From Anaerolineaceae bacterium (lineage in GTDB: Bacteria > Chloroflexota > Anaerolineae > Anaerolineales > Anaerolineaceae): 36,413 nucleotides of DNA. The stretch lies in assembly GCA_016927865.1 (NCBI GenBank), contig JAFGLU010000006.1, forward strand, positions 1 to 36,413, given 5' to 3'. The translations under genes and the position numbers were made by a program. The notes under the pieces are model-generated. The model saw only the letters and a program-made list of their open reading frames with translations. It was not told the origin of the DNA and made no database searches. Below, piece by piece: positions 1 through 7,941 of this stretch (positions within the stretch are counted from its first letter, which is position 1; each line of letters starts with the position of its first letter).

Positions 1-68
1 CCTCAAGCGAAGCCTTTGTCTACATCGCTATGACCCGGATCATGCTGCGCCGCCTTGCTCGCTCATGA
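1..68 (+). CDS. IS5-type transposase, C-terminal end only (partial)
   Basis: The frame ending in TGA at 66-68 encodes 21 residues running in from the left edge, with the core AFVYIAMTRIMLRRLA. This matches the C-terminal helix typical of IS5-group DDE transposases (the pattern AMIRLMLRRLA is familiar in that group). Only the tail is inside the window, so it cannot be said whether the element is intact. The possible IS end that follows supports the call. Family assignment is from memory of the motif and rests on about 16 residues. Confidence 0.6.
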   Translation, partial: SSEAFVYIAMTRIMLRRLARS

Positions 69-87
69 CTTTTCAGACAGCTTCTAA
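67..87. mobile_element. Probable terminal end of an IS5-type insertion sequence
   Basis: Directly after the transposase stop lies GACTTTTCAGACAGCTTCT, which read on the minus strand begins AGAAGCTGTCTGAAAAGTC. This resembles the terminal inverted repeats of IS5-group elements. The mate at the other end is outside the window, so the exact boundary and any target-site duplication cannot be tested here. Confidence 0.4.
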
Positions 88-152
88 TGGTCTTCCGAGA
101 CCCTTAGGGTTTTCTTTTTTCTATTTCCACGCAAGTATCCCGATTCGCTTCT

Positions 153-431
153 CTACTTCGCCATCCACACCACATTCGCCACCGCCGCCGCGACCATCAA
201 CACGCCGAACACCAGCGCCGCGACCCCATAAGTGCGCAGGCCCTGGATAGGTTCCGGCTCCTCTGCCGTTCGGGTGATACCGCGTTTTCCTGGGACCAAC
301 AGCCCGATCCAATCCAAAATCCGCTTTGGCATCGGCACTATTTGATGCCGCAAAACAAGGATTAGCACCCCTTCGATGATCATCAAAGGACCGCAAACAA
401 AGGCCAAAATTAACAACGGATAAGCGCGCAT
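153..431 (-). CDS. Small two-TM membrane protein, function unknown
   Basis: Ninety-two residues if translation starts at the ATG at 431-429, which has AAGGA five bases upstream. A longer reading to 512 adds 27 residues with no ribosome-binding site, so I prefer the short form. There are two hydrophobic segments: roughly residues 4-24 (LLILAFVCGPLMIIEGVLIL) and 70-90 (GVAALVFGVLMVAAAVANVV). Between them is a polar loop that is probably cytoplasmic. The C-terminal end lies about 65 bases from the IS end, but the frame is uninterrupted. No family recognised. It is divergent from the YceI-like gene. Confidence 0.6.
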   Translation of the reverse strand: MRAYPLLILAFVCGPLMIIEGVLILVLRHQIVPMPKRILDWIGLLVPGKRGITRTAEEPEPIQGLRTYGVAALVFGVLMVAAAVANVVWMAK

Positions 432-614
432 ATATTCCTTTTTGCAAAAAAACCAATCGTCACATCCAAATATTACACCAATCCTAACCACATTTACTTT
501 ACGGTTCTGCAAACTAATAACCGGATTAAGAAGTTTCTAATCCGATATTAATTTTATATTCAGATAAATATTGTCTTATATTGTAATACCCTCGAAATTT
601 TACAGGAGACCACG

Positions 615-1352
615 ATGCGAAATCAAATCATATCTTTATCCTTTATTCTCATTCTTGCTCTCGGTGCCTGCACCACTGCGCCCACCCTGGCTCCCACTGC
701 CCCCAGCCTGCCCACATCTACCGTGGCTCCGGCCCCCACTGCCACCGCCCTCCCCGCCGAACCAACCGCCACCGCCCAACCCGAAGCGCAAATGCCGGTC
801 ACCTCCACCGGTGTGGTCGAACTGGTCCTCATCCCCGAGGAGTCATCCGCCCAATATTCGGTTGAAGAAACCTTCTTGAACGAAAACAACCGCCTGGCGA
901 CCGCCGTCGGAGTGACCAATCAGCTTTCCGGCTCCCTGCGCTTCGATCCCGCCAACCCCGCCCAGATTGAATTCGGCGAGTTCACCGTCGACATCAGCAC
1001 CCTGGCCACCGACAGCTCCCGCCGCGACAACGCCATCCGCACGCGCTGGCTGGAATCAGCCACCTTCCCCCTGGCTAAATTCACCGTCACCAGCCTGTCC
1101 GGCTTCCCCGAAGCACCCCAGGAAGGCCAGCCCCTCACCTTCCAAATGACCGGCGACCTGACCGTGCGCGAAGCCACCCTGCCGGTCACCTGGGATGTCA
1201 CCGCCACCTACCAGGATGGCAAGCTCATTGGGCAAGCCACTACCTTCATCATGATGGCTGATTGGGGCGTCACCCCGCCCAACATCGCCGGGGTGCTCAT
1301 CGTCAAGGACGGTGTCACCCTCACCCTCGACTTCACTTTTGCCCAACAGTAA
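615..1352 (+). CDS. YceI-like domain lipoprotein
   Basis: A 245-residue exported lipoprotein. Residues 1-19 form a lipoprotein signal (hydrophobic run ISLSFILILAL, lipobox LGAC with lipid-anchored Cys19). Residues 20-65 are a low-complexity Thr/Pro/Ala linker, common in surface proteins of this group. Residues from about 70 to 245 match the YceI fold, including the characteristic stretches DISTLATDSSRRDNAIR, ATFPLAKFTVTSL and TGDLTVREATLPVTW. YceI proteins are lipocalin-like barrels that bind amphiphilic polyisoprenoids; the ligand here is unknown. The start is supported by CAGGAG eight bases upstream. A TGTAAT at 582-587 could be the -10. The gene is monocistronic and ends at a strong shared terminator. 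Confidence 0.88.
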   Translation: MRNQIISLSFILILALGACTTAPTLAPTAPSLPTSTVAPAPTATALPAEPTATAQPEAQMPVTSTGVVELVLIPEESSAQYSVEETFLNENNRLATAVGVTNQLSGSLRFDPANPAQIEFGEFTVDISTLATDSSRRDNAIRTRWLESATFPLAKFTVTSLSGFPEAPQEGQPLTFQMTGDLTVREATLPVTWDVTATYQDGKLIGQATTFIMMADWGVTPPNIAGVLIVKDGVTLTLDFTFAQQ

Positions 1353-1370
1353 ATCATCCGCATAAAAAGA

Positions 1371-1405
1371 TCCGCCCGGCACTTTGCACCGGGCGGAACT
1401 TTCTT
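1371..1405. terminator. Bidirectional intrinsic terminator
   Basis: The 9-bp stem TCCGCCCGG (1371-1379) pairs perfectly with CCGGGCGGA (1389-1397) across a 9-base loop. It is followed by a T-rich run on the plus strand and preceded by an A run that becomes T-rich on the minus strand. It sits between the convergent YceI-like gene and the 77-residue gene, so it can end both transcripts. Confidence 0.85.
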
Positions 1406-1407
1406 TT

Positions 1408-1641
1408 CTACTCTCTATTCAACCGTCCCAACAACCACAACAACAGCACCCCTCCCGCGATTCCCAACGCCGTCAGCAGCAAGCCCACCCCCGCCGTGCG
1501 TGGAGCCGACAACGTTGGCCCCGGGTTCGCCAACCGATATTGCAACTGCTGTACAAACTGCGGATCCGGCTGTACCCGCCGCAGGGAATTCTGTAGCTGT
1601 TGCTCCAACTGATAAATGGCCTCGGCGTTCGTCACGCTCAT
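1408..1641 (-). CDS. Small single-TM protein, possible anti-sigma partner
   Basis: Seventy-seven residues. The N-terminal half is polar and helical (EQQLQNSLRRVQPDPQFVQQ); the C-terminal half holds one membrane segment, about residues 50-70 (VGLLLTALGIAGGVLLLWLL), ending in the positively charged GRLNRE. It overlaps the DegV stop by ATGA, so it is translationally coupled. The pattern of a helix with PDPxFVxxL followed by a TM segment occurs in proteins encoded beside ECF sigma factors in Chloroflexota. I therefore suggest, as inference only, a membrane-bound modulator of the sigma factor two genes upstream. The 77-residue size is small for a classical zinc-type anti-sigma factor and it has no Cys or His motif. 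Confidence 0.7.
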   Translation of the reverse strand: MSVTNAEAIYQLEQQLQNSLRRVQPDPQFVQQLQYRLANPGPTLSAPRTAGVGLLLTALGIAGGVLLLWLLGRLNRE

Positions 1642-2495
1642 CGCTCACTCTCCTCTTCTACCGGATAAGCCACGATCCCAATCGTCCCTGGCCCCAGGTT
1701 CGCCGCCACCGGGATGGCCAGGTCGGTCACAATCAACTCGCGCACATTGAGCATGCCCCGCACCTTCTCCACAATGGCCTTCGCCATCTCAGGATCGGCA
1801 GCGTGTACCACTGCCACATCCGCCAGCTTTCCACCCAGGCGCTCGCGAGCTTGATTCAAAATATGGTCGATCGCCCGATGCCGGGTGCGCACCTTGTCCG
1901 CCATCTCCAGCAGGCCGTCTCTCAGCACAATGATCGGCTTGACCTTCAGCACCGAAGAAAGTAGGTTTTGGATCGCTCCCACCCGCCCGTTGAGATAGGC
2001 AAACTCCAGGTTATCGATGGTAAAAAGCACTGTCCAGCGCTTGCGAATAGCCTCCATCCGCTCAATGATTCTATCCAGGGAAGCCCCCGCCCGGTCCAGC
2101 AGGCGCGCCTCGCGGGCCATGAAGCCCAATCCCGCGGAACCCGCTCCCGAATCAAAAACGCGGATGTTGAACTCATCCCGCAGATCCTTCGCGGCCATTT
2201 GCACCGTGGCAAACGTGCCCGACAGGCGGCTTGTAATATGCATCGACAAAATCGAGTCGCCTTTGTTGGCAATACTGCGGTAAAACTCCATCACCTGCCC
2301 CGGCGAAGGCAGTGAAGTTTTGGGAATGATGCGCGTTTCTCGCACCAGGCGGTAGAAATCTTCCAGTCTGAAATTATTGCCTTGGGTATAGGTCGTGTCG
2401 CCGAAATTCACCCGCAACGGCAAAACATGGATCTCGTACTTCTCTTCCCAACCCTGCGGCATATCCGCCGCGCCATCCGTCACTATTCTCAACAT
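1638..2495 (-). CDS. DegV family protein (fatty-acid-binding, FakB-like)
   Basis: A 285-residue DegV-family protein. DegV proteins bind a long-chain fatty acid and, as FakB, present it to the kinase FakA for phospholipid synthesis; no fakA is visible here. Family motifs are present: TDGAADMP (residues 6-13), KTSLPSPGQ (59-67) and the ligand-contacting SRLSGT (89-94). Length agrees with the family (about 280). I chose the ATG at 2495-2493 because the family normally begins M-x-IVTDS and AAAGGGG lies eight bases upstream. An earlier in-frame ATG at 2513 overlaps the sigma-factor stop. The gene is embedded in the sigma-factor operon, so lipid sensing may feed into that regulon, but this is speculative. 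Confidence 0.88.
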   Translation of the reverse strand: MLRIVTDGAADMPQGWEEKYEIHVLPLRVNFGDTTYTQGNNFRLEDFYRLVRETRIIPKTSLPSPGQVMEFYRSIANKGDSILSMHITSRLSGTFATVQMAAKDLRDEFNIRVFDSGAGSAGLGFMAREARLLDRAGASLDRIIERMEAIRKRWTVLFTIDNLEFAYLNGRVGAIQNLLSSVLKVKPIIVLRDGLLEMADKVRTRHRAIDHILNQARERLGGKLADVAVVHAADPEMAKAIVEKVRGMLNVRELIVTDLAIPVAANLGPGTIGIVAYPVEEESER

Positions 2496-2509
2496 CTTCA
2501 AATCCCCTT

Positions 2510-3127
2510 TCACTCCCGCGCCTCATGCTGGGTCAGGTCGTCCCGCAATGCCAGCAGTGTGCGGTGGTACAGGCTCTTAATCGCGCCTTCGCTGCGCCGC
2601 ATGATAACGGCAATATCCGCGTTAGACATCCCTTCCACAAACTTCAAAATCAGCAACTGCTGGCGATCGGACGGCTGCTTGCGGATCATCTTCAGCAGAT
2701 TCTCCATCTCCTCGGTGGTCACCAGCGCATGCTCGGGATGCTCGCCCTTGTGCGAAAGCCCGGTTTGATCCTCCAGTGGCACCTCGTTGCGCCGGCTGTT
2801 ATCGCGATGCCAGTTCGCCACCAGGTTGTGCGCGATCCGGTACAACCACGCCGAGAACGGCACCCCCCGGTTAGAGTAATGGTGGATATGCGCCAACGCC
2901 CGGTGAAACACCCGCGAGGTCAAATCCTCCGCCTCCGCCGGATTCCCCGTGCGGTAGTATATATAGTTGTAAATGCGATTGACATAGCGCTCATACAGCA
3001 GCGTGAAAGCATCCTCGCTGCCCTGCGAAGCGCGCACAATCACCTCATCCTCAGGCAGCGCAGAAAGCCCCGCCGGTTCAGATGGCTCTATACCTTTAAC
3101 ACCGTCTCGAATCGGAAGTTTCGCCAA
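2510..3127 (-). CDS. ECF-type RNA polymerase sigma-70 factor
   Basis: A 205-residue sigma factor with the two-domain layout of extracytoplasmic-function factors. Region 2 spans about residues 38-110 (AFTLLYERYVNRIYNYIYYR, the -10 recognition helix FSAWLYRIAHNLVANWHRD) and region 4 about 140-196 (LLILKFVEGMSNADIAVIMRRSEGAIKSLYHRTLLAL, the -35 helix-turn-helix). The 30-residue N-terminal tail is extra. The start codon is TTG (3127-3125) with a good GGAGG nine bases upstream. An extended -10 promoter lies about 47 bases before it. Downstream are DegV and a small membrane protein in overlapping frames, which suggests that the operon carries its own control proteins. Confidence 0.9.
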   Translation of the reverse strand: MAKLPIRDGVKGIEPSEPAGLSALPEDEVIVRASQGSEDAFTLLYERYVNRIYNYIYYRTGNPAEAEDLTSRVFHRALAHIHHYSNRGVPFSAWLYRIAHNLVANWHRDNSRRNEVPLEDQTGLSHKGEHPEHALVTTEEMENLLKMIRKQPSDRQQLLILKFVEGMSNADIAVIMRRSEGAIKSLYHRTLLALRDDLTQHEARE

Positions 3128-3173
3128 AGGTTATGGCCTCCGTGGATAGATAACACCAAACATCGTTAAAAGT

Positions 3174-3182
3174 ATTATACCA
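3174..3182 (-). promoter_or_regulatory. Extended -10 promoter for the sigma-factor operon
   Basis: Read on the minus strand this is TGGTATAAT, a perfect extended -10. The best -35 candidate at 17-bp spacing (TTTTGG) is poor. It would give a leader of about 40 bases before the TTG start at 3127. Confidence 0.6.
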
Positions 3183-3227
3183 ATCTGGAAAAATGCCAAA
3201 AGTGGCCCAGGTCACATCGACCAATAC

Positions 3228-3896
3228 TCATTCCTCATCCACCAACTCTCCATTTCGCATTCTTTCAATTCTGCGAGACAAAGAAGTGCTTGTAATGGCC
3301 ATAAAAATACCAAAAGAAAACAGCCCGGGCAATAGGAACAAGAGAAGGATTCCTAACCAACTTGGACCATTCCATTGTGCGTTGGACGCCAATAATATTA
3401 GGCCCAAGAAAATCACCAGTGCAATTGTCGCCGCCGAGACGATAACTTTCCGCGGAACTTTTACTTTCGATAGATCCATCTTCGGTTGGCTACCCACACC
3501 CGGTTGATCATAACCTTTTGCTACCCTCACAGTTGGCATGAACCCGCCATACATTTTTTCAGTCCAATAAGATCGCCAATATAATCCCGCCACACCAATT
3601 GGAATAATAAATGCCCCTAAACACAAAGCAATCGGTAAGAATGCGACAACGGTTGCAGCCTCACGAACACTCGCGCTAACAGCGAAGATAACCATCAACA
3701 AGCAAACACTCCCTGAAGCCAGGTATAAATTACTCTTAAGGTTATCTCGAAATCTTGCCTTGATGTTCCCTTGATAATCGAAAAAGAAGAATTGATTTGC
3801 TTTCTTTAAACCCTTGATCAGAAGAAAAACCCCACCTAAGCCAAATGGAACGCCAATGACTAATTTAAAAAGCACATCTTGAAGCAAAACTTCCAT
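3228..3896 (-). CDS. Five-TM membrane protein of unknown function, AT-rich
   Basis: A 222-residue integral membrane protein with five hydrophobic segments: LVIGVPFGLGGVFLLI, LYLASGSVCLLMVIFAV, FLPIALCLGAFIIPIGVAGL, VIVSAATIALVIFLGLILLA and GILLLFLLPGLFSFGIFMAI. It ends in an acidic tail. I start it at the ATG at 3896-3894, eight bases after the mutS stop; the alternative ATG at 3935 would overlap mutS by 31 bases. No family recognised. Codon choice is clearly AT-richer than in mutS and the sigma factor on either side, and the gene separates two otherwise unrelated functions. Recent insertion is possible but unproven. Confidence 0.7.
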   Translation of the reverse strand: MEVLLQDVLFKLVIGVPFGLGGVFLLIKGLKKANQFFFFDYQGNIKARFRDNLKSNLYLASGSVCLLMVIFAVSASVREAATVVAFLPIALCLGAFIIPIGVAGLYWRSYWTEKMYGGFMPTVRVAKGYDQPGVGSQPKMDLSKVKVPRKVIVSAATIALVIFLGLILLASNAQWNGPSWLGILLLFLLPGLFSFGIFMAITSTSLSRRIERMRNGELVDEE

Positions 3897-3904
3897 CTTG
3901 CGTT

Positions 3905-6475
3905 TTAGCCCTTGCTCACATATTTCTTCTGCCACTCGTAGATCTTATTCAGCGCCTCGATCGGACTCAGTGAATTGGGGTCGATCTCCTTCAACTCTTC
4001 CACCATCGGATTCGTCTCCGGGAACAGCGCCATCTGCTGCGCTGCCTCCGGGTTGATCTTCACCGCCTTGCCCGAGGATTGCTCCAACGTGCGCATAATC
4101 TCCCCCGCCCGTTGCACCACCGGCTTGGGCATCCCCGCCAACTGCGCCACGTGGATGCCGTAGGAGCGGTCCGCGCCGCCCGGCACAATCTTGTGCAGGA
4201 ACACCACCTTGCCGTCCGCCTCGCTCACCGCCACGTTGTAATTACGCACGCCCGGCAGCAGATCGCTCAGTTGGGTCAGTTCGTGGTAATGCGTGGCGAA
4301 CAGGGTATGCGCCCGCAGTGCCGGATGGTTGTGGATATATTCCACCACCGCCCAGGCAATCGACACCCCGTCATAGGTGCTCGTCCCGCGCCCAATTTCA
4401 TCCAGGATCAGCAAGCTGCGCCCGGTGGCATGGTGCAGGATGTTAGCCGTCTCGATCATCTCCACCATGAAGGTGGATTGCCCGGCGTGGATCTCGTCCT
4501 GCGCCCCAATGCGTGTAAAGATACGGTCCACCAGCCCAATCCGCGCCGAGGCCGCCGGCACAAAACTGCCCATTTGCGCCATCAGCGCAATCAGCGCCAC
4601 CTGCCGCAAAAAGGTGCTCTTTCCGCTCATGTTCGGTCCGGTAATCACCCGCACGATCTCGCCCGGCTCAAACAGCGCATCGTTGGGCACAAAGCGCTCG
4701 CCCTTCAAGCTGCGCTCCACCACCGGGTGCCGCCCGTCGCGAATATCCAGCATGTCATCCGCGGTCACCTCGGGGCGCACGTACCGCCCCAGCGCCGCGG
4801 TCTCGGCCAGTGAAGCCAGGCTGTCCAGCTCCGCCAGCGCCCGGGCCGTTTCCAGCAGCAGCCGCCCCGCCCCGCCAATCTGCCCGCACAGGTCGCGGAA
4901 CAGCCGCCCCTCGATCTCGCGGATGCGGTCCTCAGCGTTCAGCACCAGCGCCTCATACTCCTTCATCTCCGGGGTGATGAAGCGCTCGGCGTTCACCAGC
5001 GTCTGCTTGCGGATGTAATCCGAGGGTGCCTGGTCGGCGGCCCCCCGGCTGATCTCGATGTAATACCCAAATACCTTGTTGTAACCCACCTTGAGGGGCT
5101 TGATCCCGGTGCGCTCGCGCTCCACCGCCTCCAGGTTGGCAATCCACTCGCGCGCGTGCCGCGAAGCTTCAATGATGCTATCCAGTTCGGTCGAATAGCC
5201 GGACCGGATCACACCCGGGTTAGCCAGTGTGGCGGGCGGCTCGTCGGCAACGGCAGCTTCCAGCAAGGCCAACTGCTCGCCGCACTCGTGCAACCTCGCC
5301 ACAATATGCTCCAGCGGCCCGGAGCCTTGCAAGAACAGCCCGCGCAAGCCCGGCAGGCTGCGCAGCGTGTCGCGCATTGCGGTCAGGTCGCGCGGCCCCG
5401 CATGCAGCGAAATCACCCGATTCACCAACCGCTCCAGGTCGGCCAGCGGGCGCAGCCCGGCGCGCAGCTCGGCCCGCAGCATGCCCTGTTCCACAAGGTG
5501 CCCCACCGCCTCCTGCCGCCCTCGGATGGTTTCCAGGTCCAGCAGCGGTTTGCTCACCCATTGGCGGATCAAGCGCTTACCCATCGGCGTGGCGGTGTGG
5601 TCCAGCACGCTCAACAGAGAGCCTTCCACCTGCCCATCGCGCAGCGTCTCGGTCAGCTCCAAATTCCGCCGCGTGGCCGCATCCAGCACCATGAACTCAG
5701 ACAGGCTGTAAGTCGACAATCCCGCCAGCAGCTTCAGCGCTCCAGGCTGGGTCTCCTGCACGTATTGCAGAATCGCCCCCGCCGAGCGCACCGCCATGTT
5801 CATCCCGCGCATCCCGAATCCATCCAGCGCCCCCACCTGGAAGTGATTCAGGATCGCCTCCTGGCAGCGCGCCGGCTCAAAACGCCAGGCAGGCCAGCGC
5901 GTCAGGTGCCCCGACAGCCCATTGTTCAGGTCAACCCCCTCCGGCACCAGAATTTCAACCGCGCCCAGTCGGATCAACTCCGCCCGCACCGCTGAGAGGA
6001 TGTCCTCGCTCTGCAATTCGGTGGCGGAAAACTCCCCGGTAGTAATGTCCACGTAAGCCACCCCGGCGCGGTTCTCCACCACCGTCACCCCCGCCAGGTA
6101 GTTATTCTGGTCGCCCTTCAACAGCCCCGGCTCGATCAGCGTGCCCGGCGTCACCACCCGCACCACCTCGCGCGGGAACAACCCCTTGATGGGCTGTTCA
6201 CCCACCTGCTCGCAGATCGCAACATGGAAGCCTTTCTCGATCAGCCGCGCCAGGTAATTCTCCGCCGCATGGTGCGGAATGCCCGCCATCGGCACGCGCA
6301 CCCCGCGCGCCACAGGCCGCGAGGTCAGTACCAGGTCCAGTTCACGCGAGGTCGTCTCCGCGTCCTGGTCAAAAGTTTCATAGAAATCGCCCAACCGAAA
6401 AAACAAAATAGCGTTTGGGTATTGGCGCTTAATTTCAAGATACTGCTGTCGAATGGGGGTAACGTCGTCGCTCAT
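3905..6475 (-). CDS. mutS: DNA mismatch repair ATPase MutS
   Basis: Full-length MutS of 856 residues. The N-terminal mismatch-binding domain carries the Phe-x-Glu wedge F31-Y32-E33 in GDFYE. The C-terminal ABC-type ATPase has Walker A GPNMSGKST (613-621), Walker B/signature DEIGRGTSTYDG (692-703) and the switch FATHYHEL (726-733). QMALF at 814-818 fits the beta-clamp-binding motif. The protein ends with the usual SPIEALNKIYEWQKK helix. It recognises mispaired bases and small loops and recruits MutL; mutL is not in this window. No Shine-Dalgarno is visible before the ATG. TAAAAT ends eight bases upstream, so the mRNA may be leaderless or nearly so. It stands first in the minus-strand gene run. 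Confidence 0.98.
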   Translation of the reverse strand: MSDDVTPIRQQYLEIKRQYPNAILFFRLGDFYETFDQDAETTSRELDLVLTSRPVARGVRVPMAGIPHHAAENYLARLIEKGFHVAICEQVGEQPIKGLFPREVVRVVTPGTLIEPGLLKGDQNNYLAGVTVVENRAGVAYVDITTGEFSATELQSEDILSAVRAELIRLGAVEILVPEGVDLNNGLSGHLTRWPAWRFEPARCQEAILNHFQVGALDGFGMRGMNMAVRSAGAILQYVQETQPGALKLLAGLSTYSLSEFMVLDAATRRNLELTETLRDGQVEGSLLSVLDHTATPMGKRLIRQWVSKPLLDLETIRGRQEAVGHLVEQGMLRAELRAGLRPLADLERLVNRVISLHAGPRDLTAMRDTLRSLPGLRGLFLQGSGPLEHIVARLHECGEQLALLEAAVADEPPATLANPGVIRSGYSTELDSIIEASRHAREWIANLEAVERERTGIKPLKVGYNKVFGYYIEISRGAADQAPSDYIRKQTLVNAERFITPEMKEYEALVLNAEDRIREIEGRLFRDLCGQIGGAGRLLLETARALAELDSLASLAETAALGRYVRPEVTADDMLDIRDGRHPVVERSLKGERFVPNDALFEPGEIVRVITGPNMSGKSTFLRQVALIALMAQMGSFVPAASARIGLVDRIFTRIGAQDEIHAGQSTFMVEMIETANILHHATGRSLLILDEIGRGTSTYDGVSIAWAVVEYIHNHPALRAHTLFATHYHELTQLSDLLPGVRNYNVAVSEADGKVVFLHKIVPGGADRSYGIHVAQLAGMPKPVVQRAGEIMRTLEQSSGKAVKINPEAAQQMALFPETNPMVEELKEIDPNSLSPIEALNKIYEWQKKYVSKG

Positions 6476-6542
6476 AGAGTCTTATTTTACGCCAAATACC
6501 CGGCTTTTTGGTAACTCAAGCCCTGGTAGAAAAGTCACGAAT

Positions 6543-6594
6543 TTGAGGTGTATTGTAGAGGCAATTCATGAATTGCCTCTACAATACACCTCAA
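6543..6594. repeat. Perfect 52-bp intergenic palindrome
   Basis: Two 26-base arms are exact reverse complements with no spacer, centred on TTCATGAA. The core of each arm is GTAGAGGCAATTC and the outer part TTGAGGTGTATT. The palindrome ends at 6542/6595, where both bases are T. It lies 67 bases upstream of mutS and about 100 bases upstream of the ABC-ATPase promoter. The GTAGAGGCAATTCATG core resembles dispersed palindromic repeats seen in Chloroflexota and cyanobacteria. There is no T tract, so it is not a plain terminator. Confidence 0.9.
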
Positions 6595-6695
6595 TAGAGG
6601 TTGTTCACACCACGCCAATTCCCAATGCCTCCGTTTCCTATTCGTGGATGCTTCCCTTCAGGTCGCTATCGTGCAAATCTTGTTCGCAATTTTAC

Positions 6696-6724
6696 TTGGC
6701 TATTCAGACATCTTGATCTATAAT
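6696..6724 (+). promoter_or_regulatory. Sigma-70-type promoter of the ABC ATPase gene
   Basis: TTGGCT (6696-6701), a 17-bp spacer and a consensus TATAAT (6719-6724). Transcription would start near 6731, leaving a 30-base leader that contains the ribosome-binding site GGAGGA. Confidence 0.65.
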
Positions 6725-6762
6725 CAAACCACTATATTCGTTCCGGAAGGAGGAACATTGTT

Positions 6763-7875
6763 ATGGCTAGTGTAACATATGACCATGTTACCAAAAAGTT
6801 TGGAGATTTTGTCGCGCTCAATGATCTGAATATCCAGATCGAGGATAAGGAATTCCTCGTCCTGGTCGGACCGTCGGGTTGCGGCAAGACCACCGCCCTG
6901 CGCTGCCTGGCTGGATTGGAAGAAATTTCCCAGGGACAGATTCTGATCGGGGAAAATGTCGTCAACGACATCCCCCCCAAAGATCGCGATATCGCCATGG
7001 TTTTCCAGTCATACGCGCTATATCCGCACATGTCTGTCTTCGACAACATGGCCTTTGGCCTCAAACTGCGCAAAGTCCCCAAAGATGAGATTAAGCGCCG
7101 CGTTGAGGAAGCTGCCAAGATTTTGACCATCGAGGGTCTGCTCAAGCGGAAACCCCGCGAGCTTTCCGGCGGTCAGCGCCAGCGTGTCGCCGTTGGACGC
7201 GCCATCGTTCGCGAGCCAAAAGTGTTCCTCTTCGATGAGCCCCTCTCCAACCTGGACGCAAAACTCCGTGTCCAGACGCGCGCCGAGATCAGCAAACTGC
7301 ACCAGCGCTTGCAAACCACCTTCATCTACGTGACCCACGATCAGACAGAAGCCATGACCATGGCCAGCCGCATCGCTGTCATGAACAAAGGTATCTTGCA
7401 GCAGCTCGACACACCCCAGCACCTGTATGATCACCCGGCCAACCTCTTCGTCGCCGGTTTCATCGGCTCCCCCGCCATGAACTTCTTCCCCGCCAAACTG
7501 CGCAAAGAGGGCGGCGCCCTCCTCGTCGATTCTGGCGACTTTGTCGTCAAGGTCCCCGAAGACAAGATGGAAAAGTTCACAAAATTCGTGGATAAAGATG
7601 TCATCTTCGGCATTCGTCCCGAGGACGTCCATAATCCTATCTTTGCGCCTCCCGGCATCCACGCCGCCCCCGTCGAATCCAAGGTGGACGTGACCGAGCT
7701 CATGGGCAACGAAATCTTCCTCTACCTGTTGAGCGGCAAGAACAGCTACGTGGCTCGTGTCGATCCGCGCACCCGCTTCCAGATTGGCGAGATGGTTCAA
7801 GTGATCTTCAACATGGATAACATGCACCTGTTCGATCCCAACGCCGACCAGGAAAATCCCCCGGCGATCGTCTAG
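6763..7875 (+). CDS. ABC transporter ATPase, UgpC/MsmX/MalK class, orphan
   Basis: A 370-residue cytoplasmic ATPase of the carbohydrate-uptake (CUT1) type. Walker A is GPSGCGKT (36-43), Q-loop QSYALYP, signature LSGGQRQR (134-141), Walker B FLFDEP (155-160) and switch His192 in THDQTEA. Residues from about 235 on form the C-terminal OB/TOBE region found in MalK and UgpC, which contacts regulators or permease partners. Start is fixed by GGAGGA upstream and by the promoter at 6696. No binding-protein or permease genes adjoin it. In Gram-positive bacteria a lone MsmX-type ATPase serves several sugar transporters, and that role is likely here by analogy. The gene is monocistronic and ends at a strong terminator. 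Confidence 0.92.
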   Translation: MASVTYDHVTKKFGDFVALNDLNIQIEDKEFLVLVGPSGCGKTTALRCLAGLEEISQGQILIGENVVNDIPPKDRDIAMVFQSYALYPHMSVFDNMAFGLKLRKVPKDEIKRRVEEAAKILTIEGLLKRKPRELSGGQRQRVAVGRAIVREPKVFLFDEPLSNLDAKLRVQTRAEISKLHQRLQTTFIYVTHDQTEAMTMASRIAVMNKGILQQLDTPQHLYDHPANLFVAGFIGSPAMNFFPAKLRKEGGALLVDSGDFVVKVPEDKMEKFTKFVDKDVIFGIRPEDVHNPIFAPPGIHAAPVESKVDVTELMGNEIFLYLLSGKNSYVARVDPRTRFQIGEMVQVIFNMDNMHLFDPNADQENPPAIV

Positions 7876-7896
7876 GGAACCCTGTTTTTACACAAG

Positions 7897-7927
7897 AAAC
7901 ACCCCGCCTAACGCGGGGTGTTTTTTT
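7897..7927 (+). terminator. Intrinsic terminator after the ABC ATPase
   Basis: Stem ACACCCCGC (7899-7907) pairs with GCGGGGTGT (7913-7921) around the loop CTAAC, and the stem can extend with A-T pairs. Seven T residues follow. It is placed 20 bases after the stop codon. Confidence 0.92.
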
Positions 7928-7941
7928 GTGAAAATTTTTCT

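Noticed and set aside
88-121. Terminator-like ACCC-TTA-GGGT with T run near 101-121
   Set aside because: The stem is only four base pairs, too weak to call a terminator.
4079-4813. Plus-strand frame of 244 codons within mutS
   Set aside because: Covers the conserved ATPase region of MutS on the other strand; no independent coding signal.
5156-5995. Long plus-strand frame (279 codons) opposite mutS
   Set aside because: Antisense shadow of a well-supported mutS with GC-rich codons; composition is dominated by Arg, Gln, His and Pro, and there is no ribosome-binding site or family.
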